Positions 37,645-49,849 of a stretch of 64,000 bases of DNA are shown here, piece by piece. The DNA comes from Osedax fenrisi (Eukaryota; Annelida; Polychaeta; Sabellida; Siboglinidae). The notes beneath the pieces are model-generated. The model saw only the letters and a list, made by a program, of their open reading frames with translations. It made no database searches and had not been told where the DNA came from. Within the stretch, counting starts at the first letter, position 1. Each line of letters opens with the position of its first letter. Location: contig OZ025239.1 in the NCBI GenBank assembly GCA_964019155.1, forward strand, positions 6,967,669 through 7,031,668, written 5' to 3'. The position numbers and the translations under genes are program-made.

Positions 37645-38544
37645 AATAAATATATTTATATACAAAAATTAATTATAATAGTAATATCAGAACCACAACA
37701 AATGCTTACCCTGAATTATTAATATTTCAAATACTCTTTTAAATTATGATTATTTATAGTTAAAATTAAATATATTAAAGTTTTATGATATTATTAAGGT
37801 ATGTATTAAAATATATGTATACATTATGGTTCAATTTATATGTAATTCCTAATATTGCTTCATTATTTTAGTTTAGCTTTATCCATTTTATTTTCGATTG
37901 TGCTGTTAAAAATGTATTAAAGCCTTTATTGATGAATTAAAATTACTTTTAATTCAAATGTATCGGTAGATGAATTATATTTTATTATTTTAATTTACAT
38001 GTTAGTTCCGAATTTGTAGATGTTATATAACTTATTATAACTATATTATATAATATGTATATCATATGCATATATTTATATTCTAAGATGTATTACAGTT
38101 TATGTTTTAATACATTATATGTTTATGTATATTATTACTTTATTTATTTTCCAGTATTCAGTATTATATATTTTATATATTTCCAGTATTCAGTATTATA
38201 TATTTTATATATAATATATTTAGTATTCAATTTTCAGTATCACAATTTAATCAATCATTTATATTTTATATACCATTACTTATTTTTATTAAATATTTTT
38301 TTGGGTTATTATATTATCTATACATATATTATTATTATAAATTCTTTTAAATTATTTTATATTATTAGTTTATATTCTTATTCATCTACTGAGAGGATGA
38401 TATCTTGATAGACTAATATAACTTTAATATCACCCATGTTGTATAAACCTCTGGGTGTTAATATCAAATTCGGTAAATATCAAAGGTGTTTAATACCAAA
38501 TATGATTATTAAATATATATATGCTGACTTACTTGCTCGAGGCC
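37561..38544. other. AT-rich spacer
   Basis: It contains (TA)n with ATA/AAT runs at 37608-37655 and repeated CAGTATTCAGTATTATATAT units (38150-38240). No gene is seen. Confidence 0.55.
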
Positions 38545-39960
38545 GATCTTGCCAATCTTCATTGCGATCATCAGGATAACACAACTTCCTACATACATCT
38601 CTATCTATCATGTTATTTCTTCAAGCTTCTATGTGACACCGATGTCTTTGCGTAACATATCAGAATAGGTAAGTCGACGACGACCACTATTTGCACTGCC
38701 ATGGGTAGGATCCCATGGCATTATGCATAATATGAGTGGGTTCGTAGACAGTTCATGATGTCGTACGCAGTGATCGGCCATTTGTTTTCTCCTGGACATC
38801 TCTTTGGTATAAACTGGAGGCAAATGTCCATATAATTGTTTGTTTTCCATGTGTTCTTGCCAATATATATTAAGAGCTTTACTGAGCATGCATGTATAGG
38901 TAGCGTTTAGGGATTTCTGTTGTTGTACTGTTAATGTCCATGACTCAGCTGCATTGTAATTAAATTGTACATCTCTGTTCTCGTTTGCTTATATAGGATA
39001 AGAGTACCTTGATCTTTATTCGCAACTACACATTTATGTGCCGACGTTAACGTCCCCACATAAATTTGTAGTTGCGTTATAATTATTGCATCGCAGGCAT
39101 TAATAATACGTGTATCCTGTGAATTTAATTGTCTTTTAAGATGCGGTACTTGACGCATGGATTCTGCAGCTGTATCTTTATTGGCCTTCATTAGTCGTTC
39201 AAAATTGTCCATTAGTTGTTCAAACATTGTTTCCTAATCTGATATTAGTATACTGAATCGATTCCTTATCTCCACTGCATATTTCTCCTGTAGATATTTG
39301 TGGTCCCGTAGATGAATTCAAACATACTTAAGTTTACGCTTTACAGCCTGTTGTTCTAAGTTTTTATAGTACTTATTCTTCACTTCTTCCTCTGCATATT
39401 CACACTGGTGCATATGTTACAACCATGGTCGTCATAGGATTACTTGATAATTAGCAAGCATAATCCTATTTGTAATTCTTCTTACATTTATTAGACTTCT
39501 ACTAGCCTCATTACTAATAATTATTCCAACTCCACCATTTGCTGTTTGAACCTCGTTTCTCCAGGCTAATACAGTATATAGATAATACCCACGATCAACT
39601 TCATAACGGTTGATTTCTTTTATTCTATCCGGTGTATGCACTTTTCTATGTTCTTGTATACCACATATAGATATACCTCACTTTCTCATATTACAAATAA
39701 TTTCTTCTGTTTTGTGTAGCTCCTTATCTACATCTCTAACTAATAGAGTTTGTATATTAAAAGCTGCTATTTTTAGATTATTTTTAAATGTCAGTAATTT
39801 CGCTTTAGTTACCTTACACGATACAGCCACACCCTCCCCTTATGGTTTAAAGGTGCAGCATCATAACATCTTCTTTGGCAATGTACATGGTTTTCTTTAT
39901 CTGGTATCCTGCGGACTCCCGCCGCTGAAATATAGGATTTGTTAATGTTGTTGTGTTCTT
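38545..39960 (-). pseudogene. Degenerate AP-endonuclease LINE with internal deletion
   Basis: On the minus strand, from high to low coordinates, an endonuclease part reads KIAAFNIQTLLVRD, then GIQEHRKVHTPDRI, then TANGGVGIIISNEA and SLINVRRITNRIMLANYQ. A linker resembling EYAEEEVKNKYYKNLEQQ and EKYAVEIRNRFSIL follows. It jumps directly to the C-terminal region AAESWTLTVQQQKSLNATYT ... HVENKQLYG-like ... SGRRRLTYSDMLRKDIGVT. The whole reverse-transcriptase palm is missing and stops are frequent. The family is the widespread endonuclease-reverse transcriptase type found in cnidarians and molluscs. The copies at 49850 and 52905 are related in type. Confidence 0.8.
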
Positions 39961-41599
39961 ATTTTGCTATTCATTACTAATGAGCACATATATAATCTAA
40001 TGGGGGTCGCAACTTCTCTCATCAAGTTTTAATAGGGTCCTCATAAAACCTGACGAGAGAAGTATATATGTATATAATAATTAAATATATTCATTCATAT
40101 ATATAATAAGACTATATCTATATGTCTATATTCATAGACTCATCACATACAAGTTGAAAAGCTGTATTGCTCTATAATGGTAATACTATTGTATTACTTC
40201 CGGTAATTTTATGATCACAAGCAGGATATAAAAAATATCCACGTTTTCTCTGTTTATGAGATAGTCGAGCCTATGCTAGTCATTTTACATAACGTGATTA
40301 GTCATTTAAGAGAATTTTTTTAATTTATTGTATCCTGGTTTATAAAAATCTAAGTCATGATCGCTTATTAATCCAGGCATATTATATATTCATTAATGAT
40401 ATCCTATTACCTACATTACTCATTACATTTAGATTAATGAACAATTTTGTAAAAGCATTGGATAAGGAGGGACATTATTTTACTCATTTACAAAATGATA
40501 TTTCTACATATAATTGAAATTAGTTAAGTAGGGAATGTATAATGGACCAACATATAGGGAGTTAATGAGCAACACTAATTTTGATTAATATATAATAGAT
40601 ATTGAATTAAGAGCTGGCTGATATTAGAGTCTATTGTAAAAAATGTTCTCGCAAATTATAGATGTACAGAATATGTAATTATGTGGAAGAATTGATTTTA
40701 TGTTTTAGAGATATCTGAGCTCGTATGTCCATAAAGATTTATTTTATCATTGCATATTTAGACTATTCTACTGATAACTGTGTTTAATATATTGAAGAAC
40801 AAGAAGAGTGCTTTAATCAGGATATGTTGACAATGGAAGATAGATACCAAGGAGATGTAAATATTAACATCCTAGATGATTTCTGTTGGAGTCTAAAAAT
40901 GTGATATAAAATACTTAAAATAGAATCAATTCATTGAAATAATCTTTTAAACAATGATTAATATATTAAGAACTATAGTTAGAACTATAGTACATATATG
41001 TACATTTTTATTTCTAATCATTATACATTAAAATATACCAATAGGTTTATTTGAACTATTGAAATAAATGCATTACATTTCCGTTAATTTTATTTATTTG
41101 TCCTATATTTGTGATTTTTTCACATATTTTCAAATTTAAATAAAAAAAACTTGATCTGATCTGAAAAAACTAATTACATATTTGAAATCAGTATGAAAAA
41201 CTAGTCTATAATCAGTTATCATAACCTAGACTTCAGAGAATTGTTGTTCAAATGTCAACCAGTGTTATTGATGTGAGTGTTGAAGCCATATCATTACCGC
41301 AGTAATTGCCTACCTAGGTCGGATATAATTAATAGATTACTTCTGATTTTTAGAATGTAAAAATTAGATATTTTTCTTCATAATTATGATAACTATTATC
41401 TTAAACATCTAGGTAATAACTGATGTCATTATAATAGGATAATGATTATGACTTTTCAAATTCATGATTAAATCATTATGATAGTGATTATAATAAATTA
41501 TTAGTTATTTATTAATATTTATCATTATTAATAAAATTTAATTTAATTATTATTAATTAAAATATTTATTATATTTAATAATTAAATAATAATAAATAC
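39961..41599. other. AT-rich spacer
   Basis: No gene is supported. A weak plus-strand frame near 40800-40905 reads LDDFCWSLKM before a stop and may be another decayed element, but the match is too short to name. Confidence 0.45.
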
Positions 41600-43275
41600 T
41601 AATTTGTTGGTATTAGAACTACTCTGTGCGTGAGCGAGAGATTATTGTGTGGGGGGAAGCACGGGAGAATTAGTATGTCTTTAGATGACGTTTGAAGGAG
41701 GAGGTTGATGTCATTGTTCGAAGATGGTAGGGTAGGGAGTTCTAATGATAAGGGCATATAGGGCAAAGGAGCGTATATAGGAGGAGTGAAGGTTTGGCAG
41801 GTGGGGTGTAGTATGGAGAAAGGGGTTGGAGGATCGTGTGTGGATTGGAGTAATGGGTGTGTGTAGATGGAGAAGGGAGGCAAGGCAGTCGGGGGAGTTG
41901 TGATGTATGGCTTTGTGGATTGTCAGGGAAAGTTTGTATTTAATACGGTAGGAGACTAGGAGCCAGTGTAGGTTTTTGTACCTAGTTATTTGAGGAGAGG
42001 TGTAATGGAATCAGAGGAGCGATGGGGAAGTAGATGGACGCAACGTACTACAGAATTTTGAAGACGTTGGAGTTTAGTAAGTTTGTAGGCTGAAGATTGA
42101 ATTATATGTTGTTGCAATAGTCGAATAAGGGGAGTATATAAAAGGAGGCGATGGTAACAGAAATGGTGAAGGGAATGGAGCGTCGAATTAAGCGAAAGCA
42201 GTGTAGGTTGTAATGGATGTATTTGTTAGGTGGAATCGATGTATAGGATAAGGTATCGGATATGTTTATAATAGGGGAGGGTATTAGTATTTAGTAAGAT
42301 AGGGGTGATTCAGGGAGGGTAGAGGAACGTAGGGGTAAGTGGAGAAAGATAGCTTCGGTTTTGGTAAGGTTAAGTTTAAGGGAGTTAGGAGTAAGCCATT
42401 GGTGTATGGAGTTGATGCAGGAGGAGAGTCAGTTAGGGGCATGAGTGGGGGAGTCTGTGCAGTTGAGGTAGAGTTGAAGGTCATCGACGTATGTATGAAA
42501 GGAAATTTCTGGGTAGTCGGTATAGATTTGGAACATGGGGAGGAGGTAAATGTTAAAAAGGAGAGGACAAAGAACAGAACCCTGGGTAACACGATGGGTG
42601 AAAGAGTGGGGCCCCCCCCCCCACTGGGGGATGAGTTTGAGTTGATCATAACAGTGAAAGAACGATTGGAAATGTAAGAGGTGAACCAATTGAGGGCGAT
42701 TCCAGTAATGCCAATGGTGGAAAGTCGGTGGATGAGGACGTTGTGGTCAAGGGTATCAAAGGCGAAGACATGTTATTGTTTAGACCGGATAGTAAGTCAG
42801 AGGTAATGAGTGTTAACGAGGATTCGGTGGATTTTTGGGGAAGATAGGCACTCTGAAAGATGTTGGGAATGTTATTAGTTGTAAGGTATGTGATAAGTTG
42901 TGAGGATAGTACGCGTTCGAGAATCTTAGAGTGGATTAAGAAGTTAAAGATGGGTCGATAGCTGGAGGGAGACAGAGAATCAAGATGGGGCTTTTTAAGG
43001 ATAGGCGTGATGACTGATTTTTTGAAATCGGGAGGGACGGAGCCGGATGAAAGTGAACCGCAATTGATTTGGTGAAAGGGAGTTGCAACAGTATTAATTA
43101 TATGCTTTAGTATTGGGAGGGGAAGAGTGTCAAGGGATGATGTTGAGGAGGTAGATTTGAAAAAGGAGATGATTTGATCAAGTGGAGGAGATTCAAATTG
43201 TTCAAGGGAGGTGGGAAAGGTAATGGGAGTGGTGGTAATGACATAGGTGGGAAGGGTGGAAAGGGTGGTGGATAT
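41600..43275 (-). pseudogene. CR1/L2-like LINE, 5'-truncated and frameshifted
   Basis: The minus strand carries RT motifs in order: PILKKPHLDSLSPSSYRPI, KILERVLSSQLITYLTTNNI, FQSAYLPQKSTESSLTLITS. After a deletion of the central palm come VTQGSVLCPLLFNIYLLPMF and YVDDLQLYL, where the usual YADD has become YVDD. A C-terminal part has KLQRLQNSVVRCVH-like sequence and SFKRHLKTY-like sequence near the end. Several frameshifts and stops break it. The plus strand is strongly purine-rich as a result. It resembles the L2/CR1 group by its QGSVLGPLLF...SYADDLQLYL pattern; the exact clade is inferred. Confidence 0.82.
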
Positions 43276-43441
43276 ATTATATCATATAATGATCATATAT
43301 TATTATAATAATTATATAATTATTATATTGATACTATCAATGATAGGATGATTAAAATATAAATTATATTTATATATATTATACTATTATAGTATATATA
43401 GTAACTATAAATTATAGTCTATAATATTATTATAGTGATAT

Positions 43442-43512
<71 letters not shown>
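43276..43512. repeat. AT-rich stretch ending in long (TA)n
   Basis: The last 70 bp (about 43441-43512) are pure (TA)n, and the LTR element starts immediately after. The matching TA tract resumes on the far side at 46380. Confidence 0.8.
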
Positions 43513-43518
<6 letters not shown>

Positions 43519-43920
43519 AAGGCCGGAATGCCTCTTTGTCGTTTTGTATTAAACAAAACGTGAATTGCTTTTACAACTTTATTAAACCAAAAACCTAAAG
43601 AAATAGTAATAATAATAATACATGTAGTTTACATTAATGACATGAACCTTACCGTGTATATGTGGTTCGAATAATGCAGTACATATAGCGTATACAATTT
43701 GAATGTTACAATTAGAATATAACTATACCTATACGTTACTATCAGAATATCAACTGAATGATGTCGCTGCACTAAACATTCTATGTTATAGGTGCACGAC
43801 GCTAATTGGTTGATTCTACGTGACGCACTGATGCGTGATACGCCACGCTATATCGACAGATTAGTGCATTGTATGCATATTCGCTGGGTCTTATATATTG
43901 CGTAATATCACTATATAACA
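43513..43920 (-). repeat. 3' LTR
   Basis: 408 bp; in element orientation it begins TGTTATATAGTGATATTACG and ends GGCATTCCGGCCTTACTACA. It matches the 5' LTR at every position compared by eye. Confidence 0.95.
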
Positions 43921-43935
43921 TCCACCCAACCCCTG
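43921..43935 (-). promoter_or_regulatory. Polypurine tract of the LTR element
   Basis: In element orientation AGGGGTTGGGTGGA stands directly before the TG of the 3' LTR, the expected plus-strand priming site. Confidence 0.7.
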
Positions 43936-43958
43936 AAGAAAAATTTGCCCTCAAATTT

Positions 43959-45884
43959 TCAAACATTACCAACAACTAACTTTATATTTTCCCTATTCTC
44001 TACTCTAGTATTATCACCATATATAATCTTATATGCCGATGTCCCCTTTACCCTTCCTTCAACTTTCCACAATTCATCTCCCCAATAATTTTCTAGTTTC
44101 CTTCTCCCTAATACTCTATTTTTTATACGTACTACACTACCTTCCTCTAGTATATCCTCCCTTTCAATATATAATTTCCTATTTTCCTCTTCCACTACCT
44201 TAGCATCCATAATCTTTTTATTCATTTTCAATACCCTATTTTTTGTATCTACAAGCCATTCTCCTTCCAATTTATTTGCCATGCCACTTAACTTCCTATC
44301 TATCGGTAACCTCTCTTCTCGTCCAAACATCAACTGAAATGGGGAATAGCCAGTCGTCGTATGTTTCGTTATATTATAATAGTAAACTACCCTTTGCAAA
44401 TGTTTTGGCCATTTTCTTTTTTCTTCTACACTGAGTACTCTTAGCAGACTTATTATCGTCCTATTCATCCTCTCACATTGCCCATTACCCTTGGGGTGAT
44501 ATGGACTCGATCTACTTTGTTTTATACCAAATAAATTACAAACTTCCTTCACCAAACCTGCCTGGAAATTACGTCCTTGATCGGTATGTATTCGTTCTGG
44601 TATTCCATAATCATATACCCATTCATTTAATAAAATCTTTGCTACGGTTTCAGCACTCTGATCTCGTGTTGGAACTGCTCTTACAAACTTGGTATATGCA
44701 TCTGTCATTACTAATACATTTTCTCGATTATCTGTAGATTTATCTAAAGTTACGAAATCTAAAAATAGAAGTTCTAATGGTCTACTAGCCCCTAGACTAC
44801 CTAATCTTATTATCGGTTTTCTTACTATTCCCTTGGACCTACTACATACCTCGCATTCATTGACATACTTTCTTACATCTTCATATTTACCTTTCCAGGT
44901 ATACCAAAGATTAACCCTCGCCATGGATCTCTCAATTCCCTGATGTCCATTATTATCATGTATCCCTTCTAATACTTCCTTAATCAATGACCTCGGTAAA
45001 ACTAAAATGTTATCTCCCTCCTTACTATTCTTATATAATATTCCACCCTCTAACTTATATCTCTCTACTTTCTCCCCTTTCTCTAATAACTCTATAATAC
45101 TTAGTAACCCGCTTTCCTGCATCTGTTTCTCCCTTAATGACTCTATATCCATTTGACCTATTATTTCAATTTCATTCACAACCCCATCTCCTCCTACCTC
45201 TACATGTCTCACATCCAAATCTTCCTCATACATATTATTACTATCCTCTACCTCTGAATTACTATCCTGTTTTCTTGATAAGGCATCTGCTACAATATTT
45301 TGTTTTCCTGCTCTATATTTAAATGTAAGTTCAAATGGTGCTAATCTACCTATCCACCTCTGTTCTAAAGCCGAAAGATCCTTCTTATTTAATATGCAAG
45401 CAACTGCGCTATTATCAGTAATCACCTGACATTTAGATCCTAATAAGTAGTGTCTAAACTTATCTGATATAGCCCATACTACTGCTAAAAATTCCAACTT
45501 TTTAGCTGAATAATTCGCCTCATTTCTCTCTCCCTTATTCAGTGATTTACTAGCATACGCTATTACTACCCTTTTTCCATCTATTTCTTGGCTTAATACT
45601 GCCCCTAGCCCTCTATCCGATGCATCTGTCTCTACTGTAAATGGTCTATCATACTTTGCTATTCCTAATATTGGTGCACTCACTAATTTGTCCTTCAGTG
45701 CTTCCATCGCCTGGTCACATTCCTTATTCCACCCTATCAATACTTTTTTACTCCTAAACCTACTTACTCTCTTTTCACCTACACTCTTATCTATTCTATT
45801 CAACTCGTTTAGTGGAGATACAATTTTAGCAAATCCTTTGATAAACCGTCTATAATATGAACATACTCCTAAGAATGATCTTAA
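43959..45884 (-). CDS. pol: Truncated pol polyprotein: RT tail, RNase H, integrase
   Basis: A continuous open frame of 641 codons with no stops. It opens right after a TAA with the last piece of the RT (LRSFLGVCSYYRRFIKGFAK, then IVSPLNEL). RNase H follows, with TDASDRGLGAVLSQ, the Glu of KKLEFLAVVWAIS, VITDNSAV and RAGKQNIVADALSR. Next is the integrase zinc region (GHQGIERS ... CEVCSRSKG), then the integrase core with its D,D,E residues in LLFLDFVTL, RIHTDQGRNF and PKGNGQCERMNRT. A basic C-terminal tail resembles the GPY/F region. No chromodomain is visible. The missing N-terminal two thirds of Gag-Pol mean it cannot support its own replication, yet the remaining frame is undamaged, so the deletion is recent or arose in the copied parent. 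Confidence 0.92.
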   Translation of the reverse strand, partial: LRSFLGVCSYYRRFIKGFAKIVSPLNELNRIDKSVGEKRVSRFRSKKVLIGWNKECDQAMEALKDKLVSAPILGIAKYDRPFTVETDASDRGLGAVLSQEIDGKRVVIAYASKSLNKGERNEANYSAKKLEFLAVVWAISDKFRHYLLGSKCQVITDNSAVACILNKKDLSALEQRWIGRLAPFELTFKYRAGKQNIVADALSRKQDSNSEVEDSNNMYEEDLDVRHVEVGGDGVVNEIEIIGQMDIESLREKQMQESGLLSIIELLEKGEKVERYKLEGGILYKNSKEGDNILVLPRSLIKEVLEGIHDNNGHQGIERSMARVNLWYTWKGKYEDVRKYVNECEVCSRSKGIVRKPIIRLGSLGASRPLELLFLDFVTLDKSTDNRENVLVMTDAYTKFVRAVPTRDQSAETVAKILLNEWVYDYGIPERIHTDQGRNFQAGLVKEVCNLFGIKQSRSSPYHPKGNGQCERMNRTIISLLRVLSVEEKRKWPKHLQRVVYYYNITKHTTTGYSPFQLMFGREERLPIDRKLSGMANKLEGEWLVDTKNRVLKMNKKIMDAKVVEEENRKLYIEREDILEEGSVVRIKNRVLGRRKLENYWGDELWKVEGRVKGTSAYKIIYGDNTRVENRENIKLVVGNV

Positions 45885-45953
45885 TTATATGTACTTCCTG
45901 GTTTCACAGCCCTCCGTTGGCGAATATACACGGTTAATTGGAGTTTAAAAGCA

Positions 45954-45970
45954 GGATACCGCTGTCACCA
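45954..45970 (-). promoter_or_regulatory. Primer-binding site of the LTR element
   Basis: One base after the 5' LTR, in element orientation, stands TGGTGACAGCGGTATCC. Its complement ends ACCGCTGTCACCA, close to the 3' end of a Leu-type tRNA (ACCGCTGCCACCA) with one difference in that part. The primer assignment is tentative. Confidence 0.6.
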
Positions 45971-45971
45971 A

Positions 45972-46375
45972 TGTAGTAAGGCCGGAATGCCTCTTTGTCG
46001 TTTTGTATTAAACAAAACGTGAATTGCTTTTACAACTTTATTAAACCAAAAACCTAAAGAAATAGTAATAATAATAATACATGTAGTTTACATTAATGAC
46101 ATGAACCTTACCGTGTATATGTGGTTCGAATAATGCAGTACATATAGCGTATACAATTTGAATGTTACAATTAGAATATAACTATACCTATACGTTACTA
46201 TCAGAATATCAACTGAATGATGTCGCTGCACTAAACATTCTATGTTATAGGTGCACGACGCTAATTGGTTGATTCTACGTGACGCACTGATGCGTGATAC
46301 GCCACGCTATATCGACAGATTAGTGCATTGTATGCATATTCGCTGGGTCTTATATATTGCGTAATATCACTATAT

Positions 46376-46379
<4 letters not shown>
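45972..46379 (-). repeat. 5' LTR
   Basis: 408 bp, the upstream LTR in element orientation, same sequence as the 3' LTR. It is followed at 46380 by the resumed (TA)n tract. Confidence 0.95.
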
Positions 46380-46410
<31 letters not shown>

Positions 46411-46533
46411 GATATTATAGTGATATATTATAATAATAAATTAAATATTAACTACATATAAGATTATAATAAGAAATGAATACTTAAATTTAATTAAATA
46501 TCATATTAAATAGATTACAATTTATAATATCAA

Positions 46534-46621
46534 TCCCCGTTAGTATAGTGGCGAGTATCCCCGCCTGTCACGCGGGAGACCGGCCGGTTCAATTCCCGGG
46601 GTTCAATTCCCCGACGAGGAG
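46534..46621 (+). tRNA. tRNA-Asp(GUC)-like gene with a 16-nt insertion duplicating the T-arm
   Basis: Acceptor TCCCCGT, D-arm GTATAGTGGCGAGTAT and anticodon arm CCCGC-CTGTCAC-GCGGG (anticodon GTC) match eukaryotic tRNA-Asp. After AGAC, where the T-arm should begin, there are 16 extra bases (CGGCCGGTTCAATTCC) before an intact T-arm CGGGGTTCAATTCCCCG and 3' acceptor strand ACGAGGA. Removing the 16 bases gives a normal 72-nt tRNA. The extra piece repeats the TTCAATT loop and could fold as a second hairpin like a long variable arm. It also duplicates the B box. There is one acceptor mismatch (C4 with A69). A T6 Pol III terminator follows. It is likely a pseudogene, but transcription is plausible. 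Confidence 0.85.
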
Positions 46622-46625
46622 ATGA

Positions 46626-46631
46626 TTTTTT
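46626..46631 (+). terminator. Pol III terminator (T6)
   Basis: A run of six T residues starts five bases after the tRNA discriminator position, the standard RNA polymerase III stop. Confidence 0.7.
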
Positions 46632-47294
46632 AAATTAATTTTTAATGAATAATACAAACATTATTATTCAATGATACAATTATTATATAAAATACTATAT
46701 ATATATAGTATTTTTATATAAAATATATTTTATTATAATAATTATATTCTTATTAGATTTAATTATCTTATGTATATTTTCTATTATTTTTAGAAGCACA
46801 AGTGATTTAAAATGAACTAAGTTATTGTCCTTTGTAGATATTTTATAATATTACTCCTCTATATGTAACACATTGTAGTTTGATATAAACTTTATTAAAG
46901 ATATATCTATATAACTATATACATATAACACGTACCAACCCTATGATACACAACACCAAGGGTGTTTCGACCTAACTGAGCATTCAGCGTTCCTTTTATA
47001 GGAAGATAACGAAACAAAATTAACAGACGATTAAAAATGTAAAATACAAAAATGAATAACACAATTTCTAAAATAGAATTCCGAGCTATTCGATAAATCA
47101 ATATAGAAACATTCAGATGTCTATGTAATCAACCGATCGTGAAGCTTAAAACAATTTGTTTATGCAAATATATCGATTATATTATGTAATAATTAGAGTA
47201 TTGAAATGAATTAAATTCAATATATTAAATTCATACTTTAATATACATATATATTACATTAATTGATATACCTGTAAACTTCATTTCATAACAT

Positions 47295-47332
<38 letters not shown>

Positions 47333-47334
47333 GT
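46632..47334. other. AT-rich spacer
   Basis: No gene is seen. CA/TA microsatellite at 47293-47332 directly before the SINE-B copy. Confidence 0.55.
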
Positions 47335-47558
47335 CTGGGGTCGATGGCTCAGTGGGACAACCAAAAGCTAGTAAGCCAGAGGTCCCGGGTTCGACTCCAG
47401 ATAGTTCTTGTTTTTCTCTTGTGTTTATCAAGAATTTAATAAACGATAAATCAAAACACAAGAAAAAAGTGTTACTATTTGTATTGTATTGTCCGGGCCC
47501 CTCACAGTTATTTATAACATGTACAAGTCTATGACTTCTTGAGGGGTCCATTTGTATC
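47335..47558 (+). mobile_element. SINE-B copy 3, most complete
   Basis: The tRNA-like head has TCGATGGCTCAGTGGGACAA, then GCTAGTAAGC and B box GGGTTCGACTCC. The body has AATAAACGATAAATCAAAAC and AAAAGTGTTACTATTTG, and the 3' part CTTGAGGGGTCCATTTGTAT. It abuts (TA)n at its 5' end, like the SINE-A copies. Confidence 0.9.
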
Positions 47559-49849
47559 CGATATTATTATATGTGTGATTCAATGAATAACAATATATAT
47601 ATATATGTTAATATTATAACGTTCTATTACTATAATTTAAGAAAATATTTGTTTGTCAAGATTATAATTTTACTAAGTAATAATACCACCTATATTATAA
47701 TAGATATAATAACAAAAACAAACAACTTATATAGGTTTTAGGTTCTACATTTTATATATCGGTAGAGTAACTCTACTGTAGAGGAATTCCTCCATTTTCT
47801 ATATATATTATGTGATATACCTATAGGTATATATACCTACGTATACTTATACGTATAAAAAGGTGTACCTAATAGGTAATATTATATAGAAACTATAGTA
47901 TAGGTATACCTATATATAAATATTATTATAAGTATACATTATTACTATTTTAATTAAATAAGTTATTTTAATATATATATACAAAATATTTGTTTATTTT
48001 TAAACTTGGGAAACATATTATAATGAATTCATACAATTTCATATTATTATATATTATATACAAATTAAAATAAACTATAGGATTGATAATTATCGATTAT
48101 TGATATTATAATATATTAATATAAGTAATATACCTCATATCAATATTATATTATTTCATTTATATTATAAAGGATATATTAAATTTAAAATTATAGCTAA
48201 TATTATAATAATTATAATTAGATAGTTTATATTTTATTTTTTAATAAATAAAAAACTATAATTGTTAATGAATTACAATTTCAATAATGTTACGAGTTAT
48301 ATCTCGATAAAATGTATATTTGTAGAGTTATATCACATTATCGGTTATCTACCTATAGATATACCACATCGCTCTTGTGCGGTTCAGTTCGGTATAGCCA
48401 GGAGTTCACATATGTTATATGCATAGATGTCTCAATCACCTTCGGTTTACAAAGTTTAGCTATTCATGTACAATAAATATACATGTGTAGGCTATTTATA
48501 AACATTAACGTGTAGAGGTATGTATTCGTTTATGTCTTTTGAGGGGGCGGCGGGGTTAATTGGTTATTTAACTTTGCATTAATAACCCTTAACCTAATAA
48601 CTAGTTATGAATTATAGCTATAATAACCCTATAATCACAATAGACTAAATAACACCGTAAATCCCTAAATCAAGTAGAGCTTCAATGAATATCCAGGTCG
48701 TAAACAACACGCGATATGATGTAAGGGAATGGTGCATCGAGCTCGTATGTCCGGATTCGCTAATCACGTGGTCAATAAATAACCACTATAGTGGTATACT
48801 GTACACCGCACATGTTAACACGGAACTCGTAATGATGTTATAACCTATATATGCTGATACTGTTGCCGATAGTCGTAAATAATGTCAATCTATAGGACTG
48901 GCGCTATATATATAGAATATATTCTATAGATACATATTCTATATTTATTGGTGTCGGAGTGAGAAGAATGTGTAACATTGAATAGAGCAGCCGAGAAGCA
49001 TTTAAATACTAATAATATAGTATAGTTTTTGTTAATTCTACAATGCACGTAGATTGTTGAACGGTCTCAACTATATATGTAACAATAAGTTACAATAAGT
49101 AATACATATCAGGCACGTGATACAATATTATTTAACTAGAACTGATTACGAGAAAATATTATATTATTTCAAGATGGCCAGTTATTAATAACAATAATAT
49201 TATCTAAGATACATTAACATTATCTTCTGCTCTATTAGATACAACATCTGCTGTAGTTTAGCCTACATTTAATTACGATTTTTACTTTTTAATCACCTAA
49301 TTTCTATACATTTGTATAATTGTACATCCTATTTATATTTATTAAAATATATAAAATAAAATAAATAAATATAATTTCTTCCCTGAGTTAGTTTTTAAAA
49401 AATTTCCTACATATATAATTAAAAAATCTAATAGATGATATAAATGATATATGTAACGTAATATATTGTTGAAATTATAGTTGTATAATCGATGTAGGGG
49501 AAAGTACTCGAATACTGACATCTATGTATTGTCGACACCCTAGAGAACTTCTAAAATATAACTCCAATCAAATAATAATTATTTTACGAAATGTTAAGGA
49601 ATGTAATTTTAATACATATAAGTATAAATTTGGTCCTAATTAAAAAATAAGTTGGAATAAAATTAACACTATATTGAATGTACAAGTATATTTACTAATA
49701 GTTTCAATAAGTTTAATGAATATTTCTGCAATATTTTCATAATGTTTTACTACATTTTATAACTCGAATTGATCTTATAAGACGCGACGAACGTATTAAA
49801 TGTAACAAATGGTAATATATTATACATAGATTACCATTACGCGATTGTA
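47559..49849. other. Spacer
   Basis: AT-rich to 48280, then moderately mixed sequence to 49850. No gene, RNA or clear repeat is seen. A G-run GAGGGGGCGGCGGGG at 48540 is isolated. Confidence 0.5.

Larger units (their letters stand above)
43513..46379 (-). mobile_element. Ty3/gypsy LTR retrotransposon, internally deleted
   Basis: 2,867 bp bounded by two 408-bp LTRs that appear identical and have TG...CA ends in the element's own (minus) orientation. A primer-binding site follows the 5' LTR, a G-rich polypurine tract precedes the 3' LTR, and one long pol frame lies between. Gag, protease and almost all of the RT are missing: only the last 30 or so RT residues remain before RNase H and integrase. 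It sits within (TA)n, with TATA on both sides compatible with a 4-bp target duplication, though the repeat hides the exact length. The identical LTRs argue for a recent insertion, moved by proteins from an intact relative. Confidence 0.95.

Noticed and set aside
40800..40905. LDDFCWSLKM frame as a transposase piece
   Set aside because: Too short and bounded by stops; I could not place it in a family with confidence.
42339..42677. 112-codon plus-strand frame
   Set aside because: It is antisense to the reverse-transcriptase region of a minus-strand LINE whose motifs are clear.
44243..45322. Several plus-strand frames of 60-80 codons
   Set aside because: They are antisense to the intact RNase H-integrase frame of the LTR element.
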